Shown here piece by piece: positions 13,801 to 23,621 of a DNA stretch of 64,000 nucleotides. The stretch is from Streptomyces graminofaciens (GTDB taxonomy: Bacteria; Actinomycetota; Actinomycetes; Streptomycetales; Streptomycetaceae), in contig NZ_AP018448.1 in NCBI RefSeq assembly GCF_030294945.1, positions 558,001 through 622,000 of the forward strand. The letters are read 5' to 3'. The translations under genes were made by a program, and so were the position numbers. Positions within the stretch are counted from its first letter, which is position 1, and each line of letters starts with the position of its first letter. The notes below the pieces were generated by a model. The model saw nothing but the letters and a program-made list of their open reading frames with translations, was not told where the DNA came from and did no database searches.

Positions 13801-16800
13801 CAGCCGACGAAGACGCCGACGCTGTCGCCGCGCAGCTGGGTCGGGTCGATTCCGGCGCGTTCGAAGGCCTCCCAGGAGGTCTCCAGGAGCAGCCGCTGCT
13901 GCGGGTCCATCGCGGTCGCCTCGCGCGGTGAGATCCCGAAGAATTCCGCGTCGAACTCGCCGACGCCGTCGAGGAATCCGCCCTGCCGTGTGTACGTCCT
14001 GCCGGGCACGCCCGGTACGGGGTCGTAGATGCCGTCGATGTCCCAGCCGCGGTCGGCCGGCATGCCGGAGATCACGTCACGCCGGTCGGCGACCAACCGC
14101 CACAGCGCTTCCGGTGAGCCCACTCCGCCGGGGAAACGGCAGCTCATGGCAACGATCGCGATCGGGTCCTCGGTCACCTCGGGTGCCGTCGCGGGCATCT
14201 CGGGCCCGGCTTCCGCGCGCGGTGTGCCGAGGAGTTCGCCCGCCAGGTGTTCGGCCAGCGCGGACGGGGTCGGATGGTCGAAGAGGGTCGTGGCGGACAG
14301 CCGTAGCCCGGTGGCCTCGTTGAGGCCGCTGCGGAGTTCCAGCGTCATCAGCGAGTTGAAGCCGAGGTCCTTGAAGGGCCGGTCGGCGCGGATCGTGTCG
14401 GGCGTGGCGTGTCCGAGCACGTCGGCGACCCGGCCGCGTACGAGGTCGAGCAGGACGCGGCGGCCCTCCGCCGCGGACGACGCCTTCGCGAGGCGGGCGG
14501 CCACGGGGGATGAGTTCTCCCGGGCCGTCGGCGCGGGGCCGACGAGGCGCGCCGCCTCGGGCAGGTCGGCCAGCAGGGGGCTGCGGCGGGCGGTGGTGAA
14601 CACCTCGGCGAACCGTGTCCAGTCCACGTCGACCACGGTCAGGGCGGTCTCACCGTCGGTGAGCGCGCGGTCGAGGGCGTCGATCGCGCGGTCGGGGTCC
14701 ATGGCCGTCAGGCCGCTGCGGCGCAGCGCGTCCATGTCGATGACGGCCGCGTCGGCGGACATGCCTCCGCCGTCCCAGGGGCCCCAGGCGACGGCCGTGG
14801 CGGCCAGGCCGTCGGCGGCCCGCTGGGCGGCCAGCGCGTCGAGGTAGGCGTTGGCGGCGCCGTACGCGCCCTGCCCGCCGCTGCCCCAGACCCCGGCCGC
14901 CGAGGAGAACAGCACGAAGGCGTCGAGGTCGGCGCCGAGGGCGTCGGCCAGGTGTGTGGCTCCGGCGACCTTGGCGTCGAAGGACACGGCGAGGTCGTCC
15001 GGCGTGGTGTCGGCGAGCGGCTTGGTCACGCCGACACCGGCCGTGTGCACCACGGCTCGGATGGGATCGCCCTGCTCCGCGCACCGGTCGACCAGCTCGG
15101 CCACGGCACTCCGGTCGGAGACGTCGCAGGCGACCGGCGTGACCCGGGCGCCCAGCCCGGTGAGTTCGTCCCGCAGCCGGTCCGCACCCGGCGCGTCCGC
15201 CCCTTGTCGACTGGCGACCACCACGTGCTCGGCGCCGCTGTCCACGAGCCAGCGGGCGACCCTGGCACCGAGCGCTCCGGTGCCGCCGGTCACGAGCACG
15301 GTTCCGCCGGCCTGCCAGCTGTGGTCGATACGGGTCGGCGCCGAGTTCCCGCGTACGAGCCGACGGCCGAACACGCCCGCCGCCCGGACCGCGACCTGGT
15401 CCTCGTCGCCGTCCGCGGCGAGTACGCCCACCAACCGGTCCAGGACACGGCCGGTCAGAGTCGCGGGCAGGTCCAGCAGTCCGCCCCAGCGTTCGGGGTG
15501 TTCGACGGCGGCGGCCCGGCCGAGGCCCCACACCAGCGCCTGGACGGGGCTGTCCAACCGGTCCGATGCGCCCACGGACACCGCGCCCCGGGTCAGGCAC
15601 CACAGCGGGGCGCTCACGTCGGCGTCGCCGAGGGCCTGGACCAGGGTGAGTGTCGACGCCAGGCCGGACGGCACCGAGGGGCGCATCGCGTCGGCGTCCT
15701 CGCTCAGGGCCAGCAGCGACACCACTCCGCGCACGCCACCGACGTCCGTGGCCAGGGCCGCGAGCAGCTCGGCGAGGTCCGCACGGTCCGCGCCCGCCTC
15801 GACGACGATCCGCTCGACCGTCGCGCCCGCCGTGACCAGCGCCCCCGTGACCGCGTCGACGCGCGCGTCGGGCTCGTCGGTGTCCGGCACCACGAGCAGC
15901 CAGGTCCCGGAGAGCCGGGCGGCGGTCGGCTCGGGCAGCGGCTTGAAGACCACCCGGTAGCGGGTCGAGTCGGTCTCGGACACGCTCGCGGCCGGGGACG
16001 CGGCCGGCGCCACGGCCGGGGCCTGGGGGCGCTCCAGCCAGTAGCGGTGGCGCTGGAAGGGGTAGGTGGGGAGGTCCGTGCGGGTGGCGCCGGTACCGGC
16101 GAACACCGTGTCCCAGTCGACGCGACCGCCGTGGGTGTGCACCTGGGCGAGGGAGCTGAGGAAGCGGTCGGGGCCGCCCTTCTGGCGGCGCAGGGAGCCG
16201 GTGACGACACCGGTCCGGTCGAGTACGTCCAGGGTCTCCTGCACACCGATCGTCAGCACCGGATGCGGGCTGGCCTCGATGAACACACCGCATCCGGAAT
16301 CGGCCAGCGCGCGCACGGCCTCCTCGAACCGGACGGTCTGCCTCAGATTGCGGTACCAGTACTCGGCGTCCATCGGGGTGGTGTCGTCCAGCCACTCGCC
16401 GGTCACCGTGGAGAACACCGGGACGGTCGCCGGACGCGGGGTCAACCCGTCCAGGGCGTGCAGCAGTTCGTCACGGATACGGGCCACCTGCGGGCTGTGC
16501 GAGGCGTAGTCCACCGGGATCCGCCGGGCGCGGACGTCCTGGGCGGCGAGCGCCTCCATCAGCTCGTCCATGGCCGCGGAGTCACCGGACACCACGGTCG
16601 AGCCCGGACCGTTCACCGCGGCGATGCCGATCTGCCCGGCGTCGGCCCACGGCCTGATCCACTCGGCCGTGTCGGCCTCCGGGAGCGGTACGGACACCAT
16701 CTGGCCCGCACCGGCCAGCGCGGTGATCGCCCGCGAGCGCAGAGACACGACCTGGGCGGCCTCGTCGAGCGTCAGCGCTCCGGCGACGCAGGCCGCCGCG

Positions 16801-19800
16801 ATCTCGCCCTGGGAGTGGCCCACGACCGCGTCCGGCTGGACACCGTGGGACCGCCACAGCGCCGCCAGAGCCACCATGACCGCCCACAGCGCGGGCTGTA
16901 CGACGTCCACGCGCTCCAGCGACGGGGCGCCGTCCTCCTGCGCCAGCACCTCGTGCAGCGTGTGGCCGTCCCAGTCCACGTACGCGGCCAGCGCCCGGCC
17001 GCAGTCCTCCAGTACGGCCGCGAACACCGGGGAGTGCGCGGCCAGTTCCAGGCCCATGCCGGGCCACTGCGAGCCCTGGCCGGGGAAGACGAACACGACC
17101 TTCCCGGCGCCGTCCGCCGAGGCCCGCCCGGTCGCCAGGTTCGCGGCCGTCTCCCCCGAGGCCAGCGCCTCAAGCCCGGCGAGCAGTTCCGCCCGCTCCC
17201 GTCCGACGACCACCGCGCGGTGTTCGAAGGACGAGCGGGTCGCGGCGAGCGAGTGGCCGACGTCCGCCGGACGTACGTACGGGTCGCCGGTGACCCGGGC
17301 GACCAGCCGTACCGCCTGCTCGCGCAGCGCGCCGACGTCCCGGGCGGACAGCGGCCAGGCGACGACGGCGTCGGAGACGATGGCGTCGGGGGCCGCATCC
17401 AGAGCAGCGGGTTCGGTGGCCTGTTCGAGGATGACGTGGGCGTTGGTGCCGCTGACGCCGAAGCTGGAGACGGCGGCACGACGCGGCCGTTCGGTGTCCG
17501 GCCAGGGCTGTGCCTCGGTGAGGAGTTCCACGGCACCGGTCGACCAGTCCACGTGCGAGGACGGCCGGTCGACGTGCAATGTGGCGGGCATCGTGCCGTG
17601 CCGCATCGCCATCACCGTCTTGATGAGGCCCGCGACACCGGCGGCGGCCTGGGTGTGCCCGATGTTCGACTTGACCGACCCCAGCCACAGCGGCCGGTCG
17701 CCGGACCGACCCTGCCCGTAGGTGGCCAGCAGTGCCTGGGCCTCGATCGGGTCGCCCAGCCTCGTGCCGGTGCCGTGCGCCTCCATCAGGTCCACGTCGG
17801 CGGGCGCCAGCCGCGCGTCGGCCAGCGCCTGCCGGATCACCCGCTGCTGCGAGGGACCGTTGGGCGCGGTCAGGCCGTTGCTGGCGCCGTCCTGGTTGAC
17901 GGCGCTGCCCCGCACCACCGCCAGCACGGGGTGGCCGTTGCGCCGGGCGTCGGACAGCCGCTCCAGCAGCACCAGCCCGACGCCCTCGGCCCAGCCGGTG
18001 CCGTCGGCGGCCTCGGCGAACGCCTTGCAGCGGCCGTCCGCCGCGAGCCCGCCCTGGCGGGAGAACTCGGCGAACATGCCCGGCGTGGCCATCAGCGTCA
18101 CACCGCCGGCCAGGGCCAGCGTGGTCTCCCCCTGCCGCAGGGACCGGCACGCCAGATGCAGGGACACCAGCGACGACGAGCACGCCGTGTCCACGGTCAC
18201 CGCGGGGCCCTCCAGCCCGAGGAAGTAGGAGATCCGGCCGGAGGCCACACTGACCGTGCCGCCGGTCAGCAGATGCCCTTCGAGCCCGTCAGCGGGCTCG
18301 CCGAGCTTCGGGGTGTAGTCCTGCGCGGTGGCGCCGACGAACACGCCGGTACGGCTGCCCCGTAGGGAAACCGGGTCGATGCCCGCGCGCTCGAACGCCT
18401 CCCAGGAGGTCTCCAGCAGCAGCCGCTGCTGCGGATCCATCGCCAGGGCCTCGCGTGGCGAGATCCCGAAGAACTCCGCGTCGAAGTGATGACCGTCGTA
18501 GAGGAAGCCACCGGCGGGCGGGAACAGCCCCGCGTCGGCGTTCCAGCCACGGTCCGACGGGAACACGGACACCGCGTCGACACGGTCACGGACCAGCTCC
18601 CACAGGTCCTCGGGCGTCCGTACGCCACCGGGGAACCGGCAGCTCATCGCCACGACGGCGATCGGTTCGTCCTCGACGGCCCGTGCCGCCACGACCTCGA
18701 CGGCGGCGGCCTCGTCCCCCGTCAGCCGCGCCCGGACGAACTCCGCCGTCTCGGCGGGTGACGGGTGGTCGTAGAGAAGCGTCGTGGCGAGCGACAGCCC
18801 GGTGGCCGCGCACAGCCGGTCACGCAGCTCCACGGACATGAGGGAGTCGAACCCCAAGTCCTTGAAGGAACGCGTCATTTCCACGTCGGCGGCAGCGGTG
18901 AGACCGAGCACGTGAGCGGTCAACTGCCGTACGGTCTCGACGGGATCCGGGTGGTCCGAGTCCGGTGTCACCGGTTCGCGGGGAACGGCAGGCGGGGTCG
19001 TGGAGACGGCGAGTTCGGGAACGTTCTCCAGCCAGTGGCGGGAGCGTTGGAAGGCATACGTCGGCAACTCGACGCGTGCGGCAGGCCACCCCGCGAAGTA
19101 CGCCGTCCAGTCCACCGGGTAACCGTCCGCGAACAGCTCACCCACCGCCGACAGCAACGCGACCGGCTCGGCCCGGTTGCCCCGCACCGCCGCCACCACA
19201 CTCCCAGCGCCACCCTCAGCAAGGCACTCCCGGACCAGCGCGCTCAGCACACCCCCGGGCCCGACCTCCACGAAACGGCCGACACCCACACCCGCCATAG
19301 CCCCCACAGCATCCGCGAAACGCACCGCCTCCCGCGCATGCCGGACCCAGTACCCCACCGAGCACAACTCGTCAGCAGACACAACCGCGCCCGTCAGACC
19401 GGACACCACCGTCAACTCCGGCACGGCAAAGGACAACCCCGCCACCACCCGACCGAAGTCCTCCAGCATCGGATCCATCAAAGGCGAGTGGAACGCGTGC
19501 GACACCTTCAGCCGACGCGCACGACGCCCCAACCCGGCAAAGTGCGCGGCAACCTCCTCCACCACAGCCACGCCACCGGAGACGACCACCGAACGCGGAC
19601 CATTGACCGCACCGATCCCGACCTCACCCTCACGACCCGCCAAAAGCGCGGTGACCTCCTCCTCCGAGGCCTCCACCGCCACCATCGCCCCACCCGAAGG
19701 CAACCCCTGCATCAAACGACCACGCGCCGCCACCAACGCACACGCGTCCGCCAGCGACAACACCCCGGCCACATGCACAGCCGCGATCTCACCCACCGAG

Positions 19801-21746
19801 TGACCGGCTACGACCTCACCGGCCACACCCCACGACTCCAGCAGCCGGTACAACGCCACCTCGAACGCGAACAACGCCGGCTGCGTGAACCCCGTCTCAT
19901 CCAGCAGGTCGGAAGAGACCTCGAACATCACCTCACGCAGAGAACCGGCCCAGCCCTCCGACGGCGGCAACGCCCCCATCACCTCATCGAGAACCCCGCA
20001 CACCTCATCGAAAGCCTCCGCGAACACCGGAAACGCGACATACAACTCCCGCCCCATACCAGCCCGCTGAGACCCCTGACCCGAAAAGACCAGCCCCAAC
20101 CGACCACCGCCATCAACGGCACCCGCGGCGGTCACCGGGCTGCCCGAGGCGAGAGCCCGCAGGCTTGCCACCAGCTCGTCCCGGTCACTGCCGCTCACCA
20201 CGGCCCGGTATTCGAAGTGCGTCCGGCTGGTCGCCAGGGACCAGCCGATGTCGACCGGCGACGCCTCCCGCCCAGCGGGCGAGTCGGCCCAGGCGGCCAG
20301 TCGCCCGGCCTGGTCCCGCAGGGCCTGCGGCGAGCGGGCGGAGACCACCCAGGGAAGCAGAGCCGGGCCGGAGTCGGGACCGGTAGCCCCCGCCTCGGAC
20401 GTCGTCTCGCCGTCCTCGGGGACCGGCGCTGCCGACACCACGACGTGGCAGTTGGTGCCGCCCATGCCGAACGACGAGACACCGGCCACGAGCGTGCGGC
20501 CGCCCCCGGACGGGGTCGCCCACGGCGCGGACTCCTGCTGGACCCGGAGGTTGAGCGCGTCGAGCGGGATGTCCGGGTTGGGGGTGCTGAAGTTGAGGCT
20601 CGGAACCAGTCGGCGGCGCCGGAGTTGCAGCAGGGCCTTGATCAGGCCGGCGATTCCGGCGGCGCCCTCCAGGTGGCCGATGTTGGTCTTGATCGAGCCC
20701 ACCGGCAGCGGGGTGTCGCGCCCGGTGCCGAGTACCGCACCGAGGGCGGCCGCCTCGATCGGGTCACCCACCTTGGTGCCGGTGCCGTGCAGTTCGACGT
20801 ATCCGACCTCGGTCGGGGTGACGCCCGCGCGCCGGTAGACGCGGGTCAGGAGCGACTCCTGGGCCCGTCGGCTGGGCGTGGTGAGGGTGTCCGACGGGCC
20901 GTCGTTGTTGACGGCGCTGGCGAGGATCACCCCGTGGACGAGGTCGCCGTCGGCCAGTGCCCGGCGCAGGGTTTTGAGGACGACCAGGCCGCCGCCCTCC
21001 CCGCGGACGAAGCCGTTGGCCCTGGCGTCAAAGGTGAAGCACTGTCCGTCCGGGGAGAGACCGCCGAAGGCGGCCGTCTCCCGTGCGCTCTCGGCGGCGA
21101 TGTTGAGGTTGACGCCGCCGGCGAGGGCGATGTCCGATTCGCCGCGGCGCAGGCTCTCGCAGGCGAGGTGCACGGCGACGAGGGATGAGGACTGTCCGGT
21201 GTCCACGACCATGCTGGGACCGTGGGCACCCAGGGCATAGGAGATGCGGTTGGCGATCAGGCTGCGGTGCAGTCCGGTCATGGCGTGGTGGTCGACGGCT
21301 CGCCCTTCCCGCCGCCGGTACAGGGTCGCGTAGTCGTCGCGGGCCGCTCCGACGAAGACGCCGAGTCCGGTGTCGCGCAAAGTGGCCGGGACGAGCCCCG
21401 CCCCTTCGAGCGCCTCCCAGCTCAGTTCGAGTACGAGCCGCTGCTGCGGGTCCATGGCGGCGGCTTCCCTGGGGGAGATGCCGAAGAAACCCGCGTCGAA
21501 GGTGTCGACCCGGTCGAGGAAGCCGCCCCAGCGGGCGCCCGCGGCCTCGCCGTCGGCTGACTCCTCCTCCGTGGACGGCGGGGTCTCCCGGTCCGCCGGC
21601 ACGCGTGTGACCGCGGATGCCCCGTCGTCGAGCAGCTGCCAGAGTTCCTGCGGGCCCGAAGCCTTCGGAAGGCGGCAGGACAGGCCGATCACGGCTATCG
21701 GTTCGTCGCTCGCCGTTTCGAACTCGCTGTTCTGGGACCTACCCAT
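1..21746 (-). CDS. Modular type I PKS with KSQ loading module and at least four extension modules (3' end cut)
   Basis: Multifunctional polyketide synthase of more than 7248 residues. It begins at the ATG at 21746 ([10 protein letters not shown]) and runs off the left edge inside a KR domain. The five ketosynthase active sites, near 21194, 18182, 13652, 9002 and 4301, all lie in the same reading frame, so this is one polypeptide. Order: KSQ-AT-ACP; KS-AT-KR-ACP; KS-AT-KR-ACP; KS-AT-KR-ACP; KS-AT-DH-KR. Only about 14 residues precede the first KS and there is no docking coiled coil, as expected for the first protein of an assembly line. Predicted intermediate after the fourth extension: CH3-CH(OH)-CH(Me)-CH(OH)-CH(Me)-CH(OH)-CH2-CH=CH-CO. 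The gene faces away from the LuxR-type regulator across about 1.9 kb. The ribosome site is weak (GTGGGGTG about 8 nt upstream). Domain calls come from motifs read directly; the product is unknown. Confidence 0.96.
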   Translation of the reverse strand, partial: MGRSQNSEFETASDEPIAVIGLSCRLPKASGPQELWQLLDDGASAVTRVPADRETPPSTEEESADGEAAGARWGGFLDRVDTFDAGFFGISPREAAAMDPQQRLVLELSWEALEGAGLVPATLRDTGLGVFVGAARDDYATLYRRREGRAVDHHAMTGLHRSLIANRISYALGAHGPSMVVDTGQSSSLVAVHLACESLRRGESDIALAGGVNLNIAAESARETAAFGGLSPDGQCFTFDARANGFVRGEGGGLVVLKTLRRALADGDLVHGVILASAVNNDGPSDTLTTPSRRAQESLLTRVYRRAGVTPTEVGYVELHGTGTKVGDPIEAAALGAVLGTGRDTPLPVGSIKTNIGHLEGAAGIAGLIKALLQLRRRRLVPSLNFSTPNPDIPLDALNLRVQQESAPWATPSGGGRTLVAGVSSFGMGGTNCHVVVSAAPVPEDGETTSEAGATGPDSGPALLPWVVSARSPQALRDQAGRLAAWADSPAGREASPVDIGWSLATSRTHFEYRAVVSGSDRDELVASLRALASGSPVTAAGAVDGGGRLGLVFSGQGSQRAGMGRELYVAFPVFAEAFDEVCGVLDEVMGALPPSEGWAGSLREVMFEVSSDLLDETGFTQPALFAFEVALYRLLESWGVAGEVVAGHSVGEIAAVHVAGVLSLADACALVAARGRLMQGLPSGGAMVAVEASEEEVTALLAGREGEVGIGAVNGPRSVVVSGGVAVVEEVAAHFAGLGRRARRLKVSHAFHSPLMDPMLEDFGRVVAGLSFAVPELTVVSGLTGAVVSADELCSVGYWVRHAREAVRFADAVGAMAGVGVGRFVEVGPGGVLSALVRECLAEGGAGSVVAAVRGNRAEPVALLSAVGELFADGYPVDWTAYFAGWPAARVELPTYAFQRSRHWLENVPELAVSTTPPAVPREPVTPDSDHPDPVETVRQLTAHVLGLTAAADVEMTRSFKDLGFDSLMSVELRDRLCAATGLSLATTLLYDHPSPAETAEFVRARLTGDEAAAVEVVAARAVEDEPIAVVAMSCRFPGGVRTPEDLWELVRDRVDAVSVFPSDRGWNADAGLFPPAGGFLYDGHHFDAEFFGISPREALAMDPQQRLLLETSWEAFERAGIDPVSLRGSRTGVFVGATAQDYTPKLGEPADGLEGHLLTGGTVSVASGRISYFLGLEGPAVTVDTACSSSLVSLHLACRSLRQGETTLALAGGVTLMATPGMFAEFSRQGGLAADGRCKAFAEAADGTGWAEGVGLVLLERLSDARRNGHPVLAVVRGSAVNQDGASNGLTAPNGPSQQRVIRQALADARLAPADVDLMEAHGTGTRLGDPIEAQALLATYGQGRSGDRPLWLGSVKSNIGHTQAAAGVAGLIKTVMAMRHGTMPATLHVDRPSSHVDWSTGAVELLTEAQPWPDTERPRRAAVSSFGVSGTNAHVILEQATEPAALDAAPDAIVSDAVVAWPLSARDVGALREQAVRLVARVTGDPYVRPADVGHSLAATRSSFEHRAVVVGRERAELLAGLEALASGETAANLATGRASADGAGKVVFVFPGQGSQWPGMGLELAAHSPVFAAVLEDCGRALAAYVDWDGHTLHEVLAQEDGAPSLERVDVVQPALWAVMVALAALWRSHGVQPDAVVGHSQGEIAAACVAGALTLDEAAQVVSLRSRAITALAGAGQMVSVPLPEADTAEWIRPWADAGQIGIAAVNGPGSTVVSGDSAAMDELMEALAAQDVRARRIPVDYASHSPQVARIRDELLHALDGLTPRPATVPVFSTVTGEWLDDTTPMDAEYWYRNLRQTVRFEEAVRALADSGCGVFIEASPHPVLTIGVQETLDVLDRTGVVTGSLRRQKGGPDRFLSSLAQVHTHGGRVDWDTVFAGTGATRTDLPTYPFQRHRYWLERPQAPAVAPAASPAASVSETDSTRYRVVFKPLPEPTAARLSGTWLLVVPDTDEPDARVDAVTGALVTAGATVERIVVEAGADRADLAELLAALATDVGGVRGVVSLLALSEDADAMRPSVPSGLASTLTLVQALGDADVSAPLWCLTRGAVSVGASDRLDSPVQALVWGLGRAAAVEHPERWGGLLDLPATLTGRVLDRLVGVLAADGDEDQVAVRAAGVFGRRLVRGNSAPTRIDHSWQAGGTVLVTGGTGALGARVARWLVDSGAEHVVVASRQGADAPGADRLRDELTGLGARVTPVACDVSDRSAVAELVDRCAEQGDPIRAVVHTAGVGVTKPLADTTPDDLAVSFDAKVAGATHLADALGADLDAFVLFSSAAGVWGSGGQGAYGAANAYLDALAAQRAADGLAATAVAWGPWDGGGMSADAAVIDMDALRRSGLTAMDPDRAIDALDRALTDGETALTVVDVDWTRFAEVFTTARRSPLLADLPEAARLVGPAPTARENSSPVAARLAKASSAAEGRRVLLDLVRGRVADVLGHATPDTIRADRPFKDLGFNSLMTLELRSGLNEATGLRLSATTLFDHPTPSALAEHLAGELLGTPRAEAGPEMPATAPEVTEDPIAIVAMSCRFPGGVGSPEALWRLVADRRDVISGMPADRGWDIDGIYDPVPGVPGRTYTRQGGFLDGVGEFDAEFFGISPREATAMDPQQRLLLETSWEAFERAGIDPTQLRGDSVGVFVGCTGQDYVPRLHETSDELGGYALTGAAGSVASGRVAYTFGLEGPAVTVDTGCSASLVALHLAVQSLSRGECSLALAGGVTVMSNPGTFIEFSRQRGLAADGRCKAFSDSADGTGWAEGVGMLLVERLSDARRNGHEVLAVVRGSAINQDGASNGLTAPNGRSQQRVIRQALASASLTPAEVDVVEAHGTGTKLGDPIEAQALLATYGQDRPAERPLLLGALKSNIGHTQAAAGVAGVIKMVLAMRHGVAPQTLHVEQPTAEVDWSAGAVELLTEARPWPDADRPRRAGVSAFGVGGTNAHVIIEEAQSAPAQERTAPEPPAALPWLVSGATPDALRAQAERLLTHLADQPETHAADVAYSLSLTRSSLDHRAAVVAADRDELLAGLAALAEGRSAPGLVRGAPHSGDRVAFVFPGQGSQWPGMAQELAAAFPAFAARLRACEDALAEFVDWSLTDVLSEAPDAPPLDRVDVVQPVLWAVMVSLAELWRSYGVEPDAVLGHSQGEIAAACVAGALTLQDAARVVALRSKAIVAIAGQGGMLSVPLSREGLRPHLARWQDRLSVAAVNGPETVVLSGDVQAVDGLCAELQGEQIRAKKIQVDYASHSAHVEAIEAELFDALAPITPRAGSVPFFSTVTGDWYDTTGLDAGYWYRNLRQTVELHRATEALVEQGFGVFVESSPHPVLAVGMQDTVEAAGGDAVILGSLRRDDGGPDRFLRSLAEAHTHAVGVDWHALFTDGAGHRVELPTYAFQRKRYWLQDTAPEHRADAPAVDPVDAAFWEAVEREDLDALAGVLDLGTPDDTASLDTVLPALPVLSSWRRKRLDRSTVDAWRYRVEWRRIDDAPAPATLTGTWLVVIPEGYEADERVTASARALAERGADVVEVRVDEAGEDRTALAERLSDTGADTGPVAGVLSFLALAEQGFPQHPEVPTGLALTLHLVQALGDAGIDAPLWSVTSGAVSTGDDEAPSHPVQAHIWGMGRVAALEHSERWGGLVDLPEAPDEQAARRLGAVLADTRGEDQVAIRPSGLYGRRLARAAATEAGERQRWTPRGTVLITGGTGALGAHVARRLAAQGAEHLVLVSRSGEAAPGADDLRTKLGVPVTVAACDIADRDQVAALLARLEADGTPVRTVVHTAGVARLTPLAQTDLAELADVLSGKAAGARHLLELLDLDNLDTFVLFSSIAAAWGVADHGAYAAANAYLDAMALQYRAQGLPVSSVGWGPWDGDGMVSLNKLLARRGIPVIAPDLAITALQQALDERDTYVAVADVDWDRFTQVFTSARPSPLLADFTETAADDRETASATAHGTDSELVRRLNALPEDERAQALQDLVLTEAAAVLGHTTTDALGAVRPYRDLGFDSLTSVEFRNRLRDATGLALPATLVFDHPTPQATTEYLLQRIAGDKPIVDRASSSAVAAVEADDPIAIVAMGCRYPGGVASPEELWELMAAEGDAISGFPTDRGWDLDALYDPDPDRAGHTYVREGGFLHDAAEFDAEFFGISPREASAMDPQQRLLLETSWEAFERAGIDPAALRGSATGVFVGSNYQDYGLGSGSGSQQSSGVSEGHELIGSAPSVLSGRLSYTFGLEGPAVTVDTACSSSLVALHLAVQSLRQGESDLALAGGVAYMANPRAFVGFSRQRGLARDARCKAFADRADGMTLAEGVGLVLLERLSDARRLGHPVLAVVRGSAINQDGASNGLTAPNGPAQQRVIRQALANARLTPSEVDVVEAHGTGTALGDPIEAQALLATYGQERVEGQPLWLGSVKSNIGHTQAAAGVASVIKTVLAMGRGTVPATLHVDRPSSHVDWSAGAVELLTEARAWPENGHPRRAGVSSFGISGTNAHVILEQAPAESGEPPQQDLPVDGESAASVVPWVVSARSVRALQAQAGQLAAWAASPAGEQASPADVAQALATTRTFFEYRTVVVGGDRAELVETLRSLSTDPSAAGTVRRADTDGGGRLGLVFSGQGSQRAGMGRELYVAFPVFAEAFDEVCGVLDEVMGALPPSEGWAGSLREVMFDVAGGSLDETGFTQPALFAFEVALYRLLESWGVAGEVVAGHSVGEIAAVHVAGVLSLADACALVAARGRLMQGLPSGGAMVAVEASEEEVTALLAGREGEVGIGAVNGPRSVVVSGGVAVVEEVAAHFAGLGRRARRLKVSHAFHSPLMDPMLEDFGRVVAGLSFAVPELTVVSGLTGAVVSADELCSVGYWVRHAREAVRFADAVGAMAGVGVGRFVEVGPGGVLSALVRECLAEGGAGSVVAAVRGNRAEPVALVSAVGELFADGYPVDWTAYFAGWPAARVELPTYAFQRSRYWLEELAGTAVRRTEAGGQDEVDAAFWEAVEQGDLSSLGTGEGVDGEARLADVLPVLSSWRRQAGQVSLADSWRYRVTWNALPEPGVASFGGTWLLLAPAGSEAAGSLVRSLAEAMAEHGAEVVTVDLGHPDSDRARDALAEQITGRLDGLAPGQVGGVVSLLALAEGTDPHHPTVSRGLALTLSAVQALGDAGVTAPLWCLTRGAVSAGATSGPDEPVQAQVWGLGRVAALEHPDRWGGLLDLPEQVDSRTVRRLVRALAAGHRPGGEDQIALRTAGVLARRLVQDAAPAGDSVAWTPSGTVLVTGGTGAVGGHVARWLAARGAERVVLVSRRGPEAPGAQALHDELTEAGVRVRLVACDLRDQEAVTALVAGLADEGDLTAVVHAAGVLDDGVLASLSVERCAEVLAAKAQAAHHLDLATREVDLDAFVLFSSASGVLGSAGQANYAAANAYLDALAELRHALGLPAVSLAWGRWADGGMADQDVVAGRLDRDGWPAMAAEAALNAMARAVTAGRPAVMVADVDWQRFAPAFTAARPSPLLSALPQAQLPTAAAHGPAEGEQSSWASRLAELPAAEQQTALLDLIRGQVASVLGHASVQTIDPARAFKEIGFDSLTAVELRNRLNAATGLALPTTLVFDYPTPEALAEYVGSEVLGTSSSAAVGGPLVVAAVDEPVAIIGMSCRFPGGVQSPEELWDLVAGGRDTISSFPADRGWDIDTLFDPDGERSGTSSTRYGAFLDGAADFDPAFFDIGPREATAMDPQQRLLLETAWEAFERAGIDPAALRGSATGVFTGTNGQDYATLASGAAAEFEGYLGIGNAGSVISGRLAYTFGLEGPAMTVDTACSASLVALHLAAQALRQGECSLALAGGATVMATPGAFVEFSRQRGLAPDGRCKAFSASADGTGWGEGAGMLLLERLSDAERNGHPILAVVRGSAVNQDGASNGLTAPNGPAQQRVIRQALANARLSASEVDVVEAHGTGTKLGDPIEAQALLATYGQDRAEDRPLWLGSVKSNLGHTQAAAGVAGIIKSVMAMRHGTLPATLHVDEPTPEVNWSTGAVELLTESRPWPATDHVRRAAVSSFGVSGTNAHVILEQAADPVAEAESGAALVPDAVPVPWVVSARSADAVREQARRLHTHLMTGREWRPADVGYSLATARSRFEHRAVVLGEDQGELLEALEALAEGRGDSRVRVGAGLAGGRTGFVFAGQGSQRLGMGGRLREMFPVFGEAWDEVVAELDGRLGRPLGEVVFAEEGSEQASLVDRTEFTQPALFAFEVALFRLLESWGVVPDVVAGHSIGELAAAYVAGVLSLSDACALVVARGRLMQALPAGGAMVAVQVTEAEARRLVEGEPSGAVDIAAVNGPESVVIAGDEDVVLRVQEIVRGRGRKTKRLTVSHAFHSPRMEPMLDEFRRVAETVTYHEPRIAVVSAVSGEVAGAELRSAEYWTRHVREAVRFYDAVRCLRSEGVSTFVEVGPDGALSALGQDCLVGEEARGTEFVSTVRAGRDEAESVVAAVGAAHVRGVPVDWAAYYAPYGPRRADLPTYAFEHQRYWLDTSARPGRDATGLGLGSAEHPLLGAAVALADGDGVLLTGRLSLATHPWLADHQVQGAVLFPGTAFVELALRAGEQVGADCVEELTLEVPLVLPERGGVQVQVVVGAADEQGGRPVTVHSRPETGVDEPWTRHATGVLASGAATVPAETGELAVWPPQGATAVDIDGLYDRLVDGGFGYGPVFQGLRAVWRRGSEVFAEVALDDTHRDGAGEFGLHPALLDAALHAIGFGEFVSDGGAGVLPFSWNGVHLYASGADALRVRVSGVGVGANEVALVVADGSGRPVAAVESLVLRPVSADTIAAGAGARQSLFRVGWRQVAVPDQAGAGEWVALDRGAGWAQGEGCEVLPDLAALGSAVSAGRSVPRLVVAHFAADREVPVTAGVRGVTAEGLELIQSWLADERFADSRLVIMTRQAVAVDAGEGVFDLGAAALWGLVRTAQSEQPGRVVLVDVDDLDAVSRVVGIGDEPQLAVRDGRVFVPRLMRAEAIDGVPVWDPEGTLLITGASGALGGVVARHVVREWGVRHLVLASRRGAEAPGMTELVAELGELGASAAPVACDVADRDALAAVLAGIPAVHRLAGVVHAAGVLDDGVVGSLTPERLETVLAPKADAAWHLHELAAELDLSVFVLFSSAASVFGGAGQGNYAAANAFLDALAARRRADGLVATSLSWGLWDQAGGMTGQLGEADVARMSRSGVLPISVGEALPLLDAGVTGGDAW
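4870..9540 (-). other. Extension module 3: KS-AT(malonyl)-KR(B1)-ACP
   Basis: KS with DTACSSS (Cys4249). AT with GHSVGE and HAFH, hence malonyl-CoA. The AT lies directly before a KR with its structural subdomain and no DH. The KR carries VLDDG and LGSAGQANY (no Pro before the tyrosine), a B1 signature that predicts a D-hydroxyl. ACP core is GFDSL. The AT copy (6843-7919) matches the loading AT almost base for base, unlike the rest of the module. Confidence 0.88.
6843..7919. repeat. AT-domain repeat copy 1 (left PKS, module 3)
   Basis: About 1.08 kb that reads almost base for base the same as 19038-20114 (offset 12195). By eye there are two isolated substitutions and one patch of about 15 bases near 7710. 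The block covers the whole AT and its 3' linker. Divergence is abrupt on both sides, which suggests recent gene conversion or AT exchange. Confidence 0.9.
9570..14190 (-). other. Extension module 2: KS-AT(methylmalonyl)-KR(A2)-ACP
   Basis: KS active site is DTGCSAS (Cys2699). The AT has GHSQGE and YASH, so methylmalonyl-CoA is the predicted extender. The KR stretch WGVADHGAY has both Trp and His at the diagnostic positions and no LDD motif. This is the A2 signature: L-hydroxyl with an epimerised alpha-methyl. No DH or ER is present. ACP core is GFDSL. The stereochemical call rests on published KR fingerprint rules, not on data for this enzyme. Confidence 0.87.
14220..18700 (-). other. Extension module 1: KS-AT(methylmalonyl)-KR(A1)-ACP
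   Basis: KS with DTACSSS (Cys1189). AT with GHSQGE and YASH, the methylmalonyl-CoA signature. There is no DH or ER. The KR has the Rossmann motif [14 protein letters not shown] near 15300 and lacks the LDD motif. Its catalytic stretch WGSGGQGAY has Trp at the A-type diagnostic position and Gln rather than His five residues on, which predicts an A1 KR (L-hydroxyl, methyl not epimerised). The ACP core reads GFNSL, with Asn in place of the usual Asp before the modified serine. Confidence 0.88.
18740..21746 (-). other. Loading module KSQ-AT(malonyl)-ACP of the left PKS
   Basis: The ketosynthase-like domain carries DTGQSSS, with Gln185 in place of the catalytic cysteine. This is the KSQ signature of a malonyl-decarboxylating loading domain. 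The AT (about 20100-19050) has GHSVGE and HAFH, the malonyl-CoA signature, so the starter is predicted to be acetate made by decarboxylating malonyl-ACP. The ACP (about 18950-18740) carries GFDSL with the phosphopantetheine serine. No DH or KR lies between AT and ACP. The AT block is nearly identical to the AT of extension module 3 in the same protein. Confidence 0.92.
19038..20114. repeat. AT-domain repeat copy 2 (left PKS, loading module)
   Basis: Partner of the block at 6843-7919. Both encode malonyl-type AT domains within the same protein. The sequence on either side of the blocks is unrelated at the nucleotide level beyond ordinary PKS homology. Confidence 0.9.
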
Positions 21747-22372
21747 CAAGCACACCCCACGGTTCACCGGAATGTGATTCACGTGTGTTGTCGGGCATGA
21801 CGAACGAGGGTTCGTGGCCGGCCCGTCGACACAGCGGCGAATCAATCACTGACAGAGGAATGGGAAAAACGCCGACCGGGCAGCAGAAAGCAGCGCCGCG
21901 TAGGCGAAGAAACCTGCCGGGAGCACCTTTATGCAGGTGAAATTCCGTGACGGAACACCCTCATGCGGGCACCGTCACATACTTCCGGTACCTGAAATGG
22001 CAGGACAAGGGAGAACCACCGCACGGAGCGCGGCATTCGAGAATTCCCTGAAGGACATACGTGCTCTCACCTTCGTTCTGCCACCTGGGGCGGAGTCGCG
22101 ACGTGTCGGACTGTAGTGCGGCGCGGTCGCTGTAGATCACCCCCAAGTGAGTAGTCTCCCGGGCGCTTTCCGGGAGGAGCGCTAATGGACATGCATTTCC
22201 AGCCAGGCACGCGAGGGGCCTCTTGGGAAGTACGGTCGAGTGACCCCGACCTGCATATGCCATCCGGCCCGGTCGGCCGAAAACAGCGGTTGCTTCCTGG
22301 GAGGTGGCGTACGGGTTCGACCTGATCCGGGGGTTTGCTCCTGCATCGGGATGGACCCCCCTAATGATGTTG
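21747..22372. other. Upstream region of the left PKS gene, no convincing gene
   Basis: About 630 bases between the PKS start codon and the IS110 remnant. It is less GC-rich than its surroundings, and no open frame in it has recognisable protein similarity. It should hold the promoter and any regulator-binding site for the left PKS gene. A 7-bp inverted repeat (CTCCCGG / CCGGGAG) with a 7-base loop lies at 22156-22176. I could not pick a promoter with confidence. Confidence 0.5.
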
Positions 22373-22958
22373 TCAAGCCGTAGCCGTGACGGGGAGGTTG
22401 GCTTGGCAGCACTGTCCGTCACGAATGAGAGCCCACAGGACATTCACGCGCCGACGGGCCAGGGCGAGAGCAGGCCGCGGTGGTAGCGCCTGGGCCGGTG
22501 CAGGTTACCGCTGACGTTGCCCGAGTCCCGGGGGACCGGAGCGACTCCGGCGAGGCCGGCCAGGCGGTCGGCGGTGCCGTAGCGGCTCATGTCGCCGGCG
22601 GTGGCCGCGAGGAACTCGGCGGCCAGCAGCGGTCCGATGCCAGGCATGCTGGAGATCACTTCGGCGAGTTCGTGCCCTGGGAGCCCCGGTTGACGGCCGA
22701 GGCCCGGTTGACGGCCAGGCCGGGTATGTAGACGAGGTGCTGGCCGTGGTTGAGCAGCACGCTGATCCACAGGGCGGCCATGCCATCGGAGACGTCGACC
22801 GCCCAGACCACATCCTCATCAAGGGCGAGTACGTCGGCGAGCAGGGCCAACAGCTCCGGCTGGTCCGTACCCGCCCATCCAGTCGTTCGATGTGCTGTCC
22901 TCCCGGACGACCTCGCCGGCGCGGTCCTACTCAGCGATCCGCTCGAATGCGTTCGCAA
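22373..22958 (-). pseudogene. Decayed IS110-family transposase
   Basis: Fragments of an IS110-type transposase lie in order on the minus strand but in different frames. About 22865-22690 encodes part of the DEDD N-terminal domain (PELLALLADVLAL, then WAVDVSDGMAALWI). About 22660-22470 encodes the C-terminal domain with SMPGIGPLLAAEF and RLAGLAGVAP. About 22460-22373 holds the C-terminal end (ALARRRVNVLWALIRDG) in another frame. The middle, including most of the region between the two domains, is missing, so the element cannot be active. It marks an old insertion between the left PKS gene and the regulator. Confidence 0.82.
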
Positions 22959-23621
22959 CTCTTAATCAGCAGCCGAGTCGTCGTGAGACACCGGGCGGCC
23001 AGGTGAGTGGAACCATCGAGAGCAACCGCATAGAAGCCATACCCAGCGTCTCTGGGTCTCCGGACCTTACGTTGGCCCGTCCAACCCACGAACAAGGTAG
23101 GACCGCATAGCATCAAAACGAGATCACCGAGTGGCCGTCGCATACCCGACGGACTGTCAGGAAAAATAAAAGCGAGGACATTTGCCTCTACTGCGGCGCA
23201 GCAAGAGAATTAAGCTGTGCTCACTGGTCGCCGAACATAGGTATGACCACAGACAAGAATGGTGGATCCCCCATGAAAGCCAGCCACCGCTCCCGGCCGA
23301 GTCACCTCCTGCCACCCTCCCGCCCGGCGAAGACGGACGCGTTTCCTCAGGAGCCAACGGCCCGCCTGTAGCGTCGTAACTCGTCCCCCTACGGGGCTAC
23401 ACGGCCGAAAATTTCGACATCTTCTCGCCCCTCCCCCTCCCCCCAACCCTCACCCCCACACAGCAGCCGCACGGAACCCCCGCTCGCCGGAACGCCGCTG
23501 ACCATGAGCTGGATCTCCGCTCGGCTGACCGCACCGCTCCAGCGCGCAGAAAACACCGGCGACACGTGTCCATCCGTTGGTTCCCCCTCGGTTTCGCTCT
23601 GGAACGGCAGGAGTGCCAGTG
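22959..23621. other. Intergenic stretch upstream of the LuxR-type regulator
   Basis: About 660 bases with no supportable gene. A stretch around 23155-23260 is unusually A-rich for this DNA. A short frame there contains CLYCG, which vaguely recalls a zinc-binding pair but is too short to call. The region should contain the regulator's promoter. Confidence 0.45.

Noticed and set aside
18740..21746. KSQ domain as an inactivated extension KS
   Set aside because: It is at the very N-terminus of the protein, followed by AT and ACP, and shows the exact Gln substitution of known loading domains. An inactive mid-line KS would have an upstream partner.
21961..22443. Minus-strand frame of 160 residues upstream of the left PKS
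   Set aside because: It runs out of frame through the 3' end of the IS110 remnant and shows no domain or codon pattern of a real gene.
23157..23357. Short minus-strand frame of 66 residues in the gap before the regulator
   Set aside because: No ribosome site, no similarity and composition unlike coding DNA of this genome.
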